Source: Diaporthe sp. PMI_573 (lineage: Eukaryota > Ascomycota > Sordariomycetes > Diaporthales > Diaporthaceae). From it: a stretch of DNA of 64,000 bases. A program made the position numbers and the translations under genes. The stretch covers positions 496,001-560,000 of the forward strand of contig JAJTUP010000036.1 of NCBI GenBank assembly GCA_021399435.1, in the 5' to 3' direction. Below are positions 60,227-64,000 of the stretch, piece after piece; position 1 is the stretch's first letter, and each line of letters starts with the position of its first letter. Below the pieces are notes generated by a model. That model had not been told where the DNA came from, made no database searches, and worked only from the letters and a program-made list of their open reading frames with translations.

Positions 60227-63200
60227 TCATTCGTCCTCCTCCTTGATCTGCTTCTGCGCGAGGTAGAACCTGTTGGCGCCATCTTCGTCCTTCTCGTGCT
60301 CGATGGCAACCTTGGAGAGGTGCGTGAGGATGTTCTCCATCATGGTGTCGGACGCGCTCCTCTTCTTGCGGCCGAGGTTGTCGAGGCTCTTCATGCCGGT
60401 CATGACGTAGTACACGATGGCGATGACGATGGTCACGGCGATGGAGAAGCACCACACCACCACGATGGTAACGATGTCCGTCCTGCCGTTGGGGTCGGAG
60501 GCGATCTCCGGCACGGGGGGGATGGTGTTGCTCTCGCCGCCGGTGAACCAGCCGAGCGCCGCAAACAGGGTGGCCAGGATGTCGACTCCGAAGATGGCAG
60601 CCACCAGCTGGAAGGACGGGTATGTCTCGAAGCCGCGGGTGACGAAAATGAGCCAGTTCTCAGTGAGCGAGATCTCGAGGAAGAGGATGCCCTGCACGGA
60701 GCCGTAGTTCTGGATGACACCGCCGCTGGGGAGCCAGAGCGTGCCGCGAAGGATCCATGTACCGATAGCGAGGAGGGCGCCGAGAACAATAGAGATGATC
60801 CAGATCTTGGGGAGCTGCCACTCGACAGGGCGGCGCTCGAAGTGCGCGTTGTCGTAGGCGACGGCGATGGTGGCCAGATCGGCAAAGAGGGCGAGGAACA
60901 CGATCAGGTCGACGCGGACGGTCTCGTTGATGGCGATCATGGAAGTGACGAGGTACAGCTCCAAATGCAAGCAGAGGGCGATACGGTACTGGATATATGC
61001 CTTCATGCGCTGGAAGATCTGGCGGGAGATCTTGATGGCCGAGACGATGGTGGACAGACCGGGGGCGAGGAAGACGATGTCAGCGGCGGCCTGGGCGGCC
61101 TCTGTGGCGCCTTCGACGGCGATACCGCAGTCAGACTTCTTCAGAGACGGAGCATCGTTGACACCATCGCCAGTCATGGCAGTCAGATGGCCACGCTGTT
61201 GCAGCATCTCGACGACCTTGTACTTGTGTTCGGGGAAGACCTCAGCGAAGCCGTCGGCCCGCTCACACAGATCGTAGATGGAGTTGCCGGCGAGATCAGA
61301 GTGGAGTAGCTTGTCCGAGTTGTACACCTTGGTTCCGAGGGCAAGCATGCGGCAGGTCTCCTTTGCGATGGCGATGGCGTCACCCGTAAGCATCTTAACC
61401 TGGAGACCCAGAGTCTGGGCGTCGGCGATGGTCTGCGCGGTGTCCGAGCGAGGGGGGTCGAAGAGAGACAACATGCCGAGCATCTGCCACGGGCCGTCGG
61501 CCTCGCGGACGGCAACGGCCAGGGAGCGGAAACCACGGCGGGCGAACTCGGTGGCCTTCTCCTTGAACAGGACCTTCTGCTCGGGCGAGCAGTTGCTGAT
61601 GGCGAGCACGGCGTTGGGGGCTCCTTTGCAGCACTCGTAGCGGACGCCCTGGTATGTGCAGATAGCGGTGATACGCTTGGACACGGGGTCGAAGGGCATG
61701 AACTTCTCTGTCGTCCAGCCCTCAGAGATCATATCCTTGGCCTTGGGGTATCTCTTCAGCGTGAGGATAGTGATCTTGTCAATAGGGTCGAGAGCCTTGA
61801 TGTTGTGGCTGGAAGCAAGAGCAGCAACGGCCATCATCCAGTTGACGTCGACTCCGTCCATCAGGAAGGGCTCACGGACCGAGAGCTGGTTGGCAGTCAG
61901 GGTTCCGGTCTTGTCAGAACACAGGATGTCGACACCAGCGAGAGACTCGATAGCCGTAAGCTTCTGGACAATGGCTTTCTCCTGGGCGAGGTAGGCAGCG
62001 CCGACGGCCAGGGTCGTGGTAGTGACGACGGGCAGACCGACTGGGACACCAATGATGAGGAGAATGAGGACGTAGTGGAGCAGGTTCGTGGAGTCCTCTG
62101 CATCGCCAACGATGTTCAGGTTACGGTAGAAACCACCAACCCATGCGGCGAGCATGAAGAGGACGACGAGGACCAGGAGCGCCGTTCCGATCGAGTTCAT
62201 GATGGCTTTGAAGTGACCTTGGTCCTTGGCACCCTGAACAAGAGAAGCGGTCTTGCCGACGAAAGAAGATTGAGCTCCGCAGGTGACAACTCCGTACGCC
62301 TTTCCTCGCTTGCAGCCAGTGGTGTAGAAGACGACATCGGTCATGTACTTGTCGACTGCGAGAGACTCGCCCGTGATGGCAGACTGGTCGATGGCAACGA
62401 TGGGGTGCCCGATATGAGGTGTTCCATCCTCGTCGTCCCCCTCTTCGAATTTCTCCTGACGCGGAGAGCTGACGTCCTGTGCCTGGAGCTCGGTCTGCTG
62501 GTTGTCAGTGATGTCGTACTTTCAATTCAATTTCAGAGAGGTTCCATACCTTGTACTGTTGGAAGCCCTCCGCGCCCTGATCATAGTCGCAGATGAGCCT
62601 GGTGTCCGCGGGTACAACAGTGCCTTCTTCGATAACGACCTATTTTTCTGTTAGCGGTGAACGGGGTGATTGAAAAGACTGAGAAACTCACAATATCACC
62701 TGGAACAAGTTCTCGGGCCCGGATCTCTTGTTCCTGACCATTGCGAACAACACGAGCCTTCATGGCGATGTCTCCCTTCAAGCTGGCGACGACGTCGGCA
62801 GCCTGCTTCTCCTGATACCAACCGACGACCGCGTTGAGCAGCAAGATACCAATAATGACACCGGCATCAATCCAGTCCTGAAGACCGAGAGCTAGGATCG
62901 CTGCCGCTTCCATGACCTATCGGTGGAGTTAGCAAGTTTTTGGAATCATGTGCAGGTACATTGGGGCTCTTACGTAGAGAATGGGACCGCGGAAGAAGCC
63001 AATGAACTTGAGAATCATGTTCTCCTTCTCAGTGCTCAGTTCATTCCAGCCGGAGCTCTTGCGTCTCCTCTCGACCTCCATGTTGTTGAGGCCGTCCCGA
63101 AGCTCAGTGTTGAGCCAGTCCGTGGGAGTGACGAAGTCGCTCTGCTTCTTGCCCGCAGCAGCACCGCCTCCCTTCCACCATGGCTTCTTCTTCTCGACTG

Positions 63201-63514
63201 GCTCCTCCTCGATATCGACCTCGGCGTTGGGGTCTCGGTAGGTGTCGATATACCGGATCAGGCTGTTTACTCGGTCAGAACAAGGTTAGACGTCTCTGGG
63301 TAACGAACTTGGTGACTTACGCTCTGTACTCATCCATGTACTGAGCACCACCGCCCTTGGGGGCACCGACATCCAGGTTGGAGTACATGTTCTGGGTTTC
63401 CGAGAGAAAGTTGCCCGCCTCCAGGTCATCGTGGTCCTCCTGCCTCAGAGGCTGGGGGGCATGAGGGGTACGGTTCTTTCCGAAAGCCATGACCTTCTTG
63501 AAGTTGGGAGCCAT
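60227..63514 (-). CDS. Plasma-membrane P-type H+-ATPase (PMA2-like fungal clade)
   Basis: P3A-type pump that exports protons using ATP and energises the plasma membrane. Exons (descending): 63514-63321, 63262-62974, 62916-62692, 62639-62550, 62497-60227 (3069 nt, 1022 aa). Signatures in order: first membrane pair ([37 protein letters not shown]), actuator motif TGES, PVGLP in M4, the phosphorylation motif CSDKTGTLT with Asp near residue 461, nucleotide-binding KGAP, MLTGDA and [10 protein letters not shown], then [12 protein letters not shown] and the last membrane segments. An insert of about 48 residues, including acidic EEGDDEDG, precedes [11 protein letters not shown]; classical N. crassa PMA1 lacks it. 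The tail ([20 protein letters not shown]) is unlike the PMA1 regulatory tail. I infer a second, non-PMA1 isoform. The exon 5 acceptor is a tandem CAGCAG. Confidence 0.93.
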
Positions 63515-64000
63515 ATGCCCGAAAGTTACAGGCCAGCTGTAGAGAGAAGAAGAAAAAACAACAGAAGACGCGGAGGGAGGGAGAGGAGAGGAAGGAGGAG
63601 GCGGCGAAGGGATGAGAGTGAGATCAAGAACGGACCTGGAGATGGGACGGCGGGTGGAAGAATTTCTTATATGCTGCGGACGTGAAGTTTTCTTGCTATC
63701 TACCCAGGGAGAATTTCTATAGCCTCAAACCTAGCTCGGTTCCGGACCTGACGCTGATATTCGGGGCGATTACAACACAGGAGATCCAAGCAAGGATTCG
63801 CTCGATTCACGTCCCGCCGACACCCTCGACATTGGTCGGGTGTGGGTAGGAGATTCGCCGTCAATATGGCAGATGAGGCACTTCTGGGAACGTGCGTCGG
63901 GGGAGATTTCTGGGCAACATGTAGGTCGACAAAAATAACTCGTCAGTATTTTCAAATTCCCGAGGAGTAACTTGGTACGCGAGCGTGTGTCTGGCTGCTA
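63515..64000. promoter_or_regulatory. 5' flank of the H+-ATPase gene
   Basis: On the minus strand no ATG occurs between about 63828 and the start codon at 63514, so a leader of up to 310 nt is plausible. It is pyrimidine-rich in the sense direction (63545-63640). A CAG/GTCCGT donor-like site near 63636 and a CTCTACAG acceptor-like site near 63540 could bound a leader intron; this is weak. Nothing else is recognised before the right edge. Confidence 0.45.

Noticed and set aside
60296..61309. 337-codon plus-strand frame opposite the H+-ATPase gene
   Set aside because: It is an antisense shadow of a strongly conserved, codon-biased gene. Its Asp/Gly/His-rich peptide reflects the complementary codons and matches no family.
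61805..62596. 263-codon plus-strand frame opposite the H+-ATPase gene
   Set aside because: It is also an antisense shadow; it crosses the exon 4-exon 5 intron and has no domain.

Overview
The window is nuclear DNA of a filamentous ascomycete (Pezizomycotina), most probably a Sordariomycete. The evidence is many short introns (about 49-110 bp) with GT...AG ends and CTAAC or CTGAC branch sites, and fungal gene content: a Ste12 factor with both a homeodomain and zinc fingers, a BUD4/anillin septation protein, POP3, an alternative NADH dehydrogenase and a fungal P-type H+-ATPase. I found no bacterial, organellar or intact transposon sequence. Gene models below were spliced by hand from the genomic sequence; exon sums were checked for reading frame.

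Layout, left to right: a Thr/Pro-rich fungus-specific protein cut by the left edge (1-1501, minus); a giant USP34/USP9-like ubiquitin hydrolase of about 2,610 aa (3932-12221, minus) with one apparent single-base frameshift; POP3 of RNase P/MRP (15293-16168, plus); a disordered protein of 372 aa (16815-17933, minus); a type II NADH dehydrogenase (18731-20862, minus); UTP10 (22478-27959, minus) divergently paired with NOC3 (28359-30350, plus); a gene-poor stretch of about 12.5 kb; STE12 (44092-46567, plus) behind a leader of more than 1 kb that is almost free of ATG; FAF1 (48620-49900, minus) divergent from HIS6 (50458-51477, plus); BUD4 (52211-56692, minus); a gene-poor 3.5 kb; and a plasma-membrane H+-ATPase (60227-63514, minus).

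Functional themes: four genes act in rRNA or ribosome biogenesis (POP3, UTP10, NOC3, FAF1), and UTP10 and NOC3 share a 399-bp promoter. STE12 and BUD4 belong to MAPK-driven development and septation. NDH-2 and the H+-ATPase are energy and ion genes. HIS6 is histidine biosynthesis.

The least expected signals are (1) a 15-bp minisatellite family, consensus TAGGAGGTTATCCCA, found as a 13-unit array at 57668-57865, as four units inside an NDH-2 intron (19922-19980), and as a decayed tract upstream of POP3 (14781-14970); (2) STE12 exon 3, an 84-nt in-frame cassette whose removal would fuse two zinc fingers into one intact finger; (3) the ATG-depleted STE12 leader; (4) a stop-free 54-nt intron in BUD4; and (5) the frameshift in the ubiquitin hydrolase. 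I found no clearly new multi-gene system. The repeat family is the best candidate for something undescribed.
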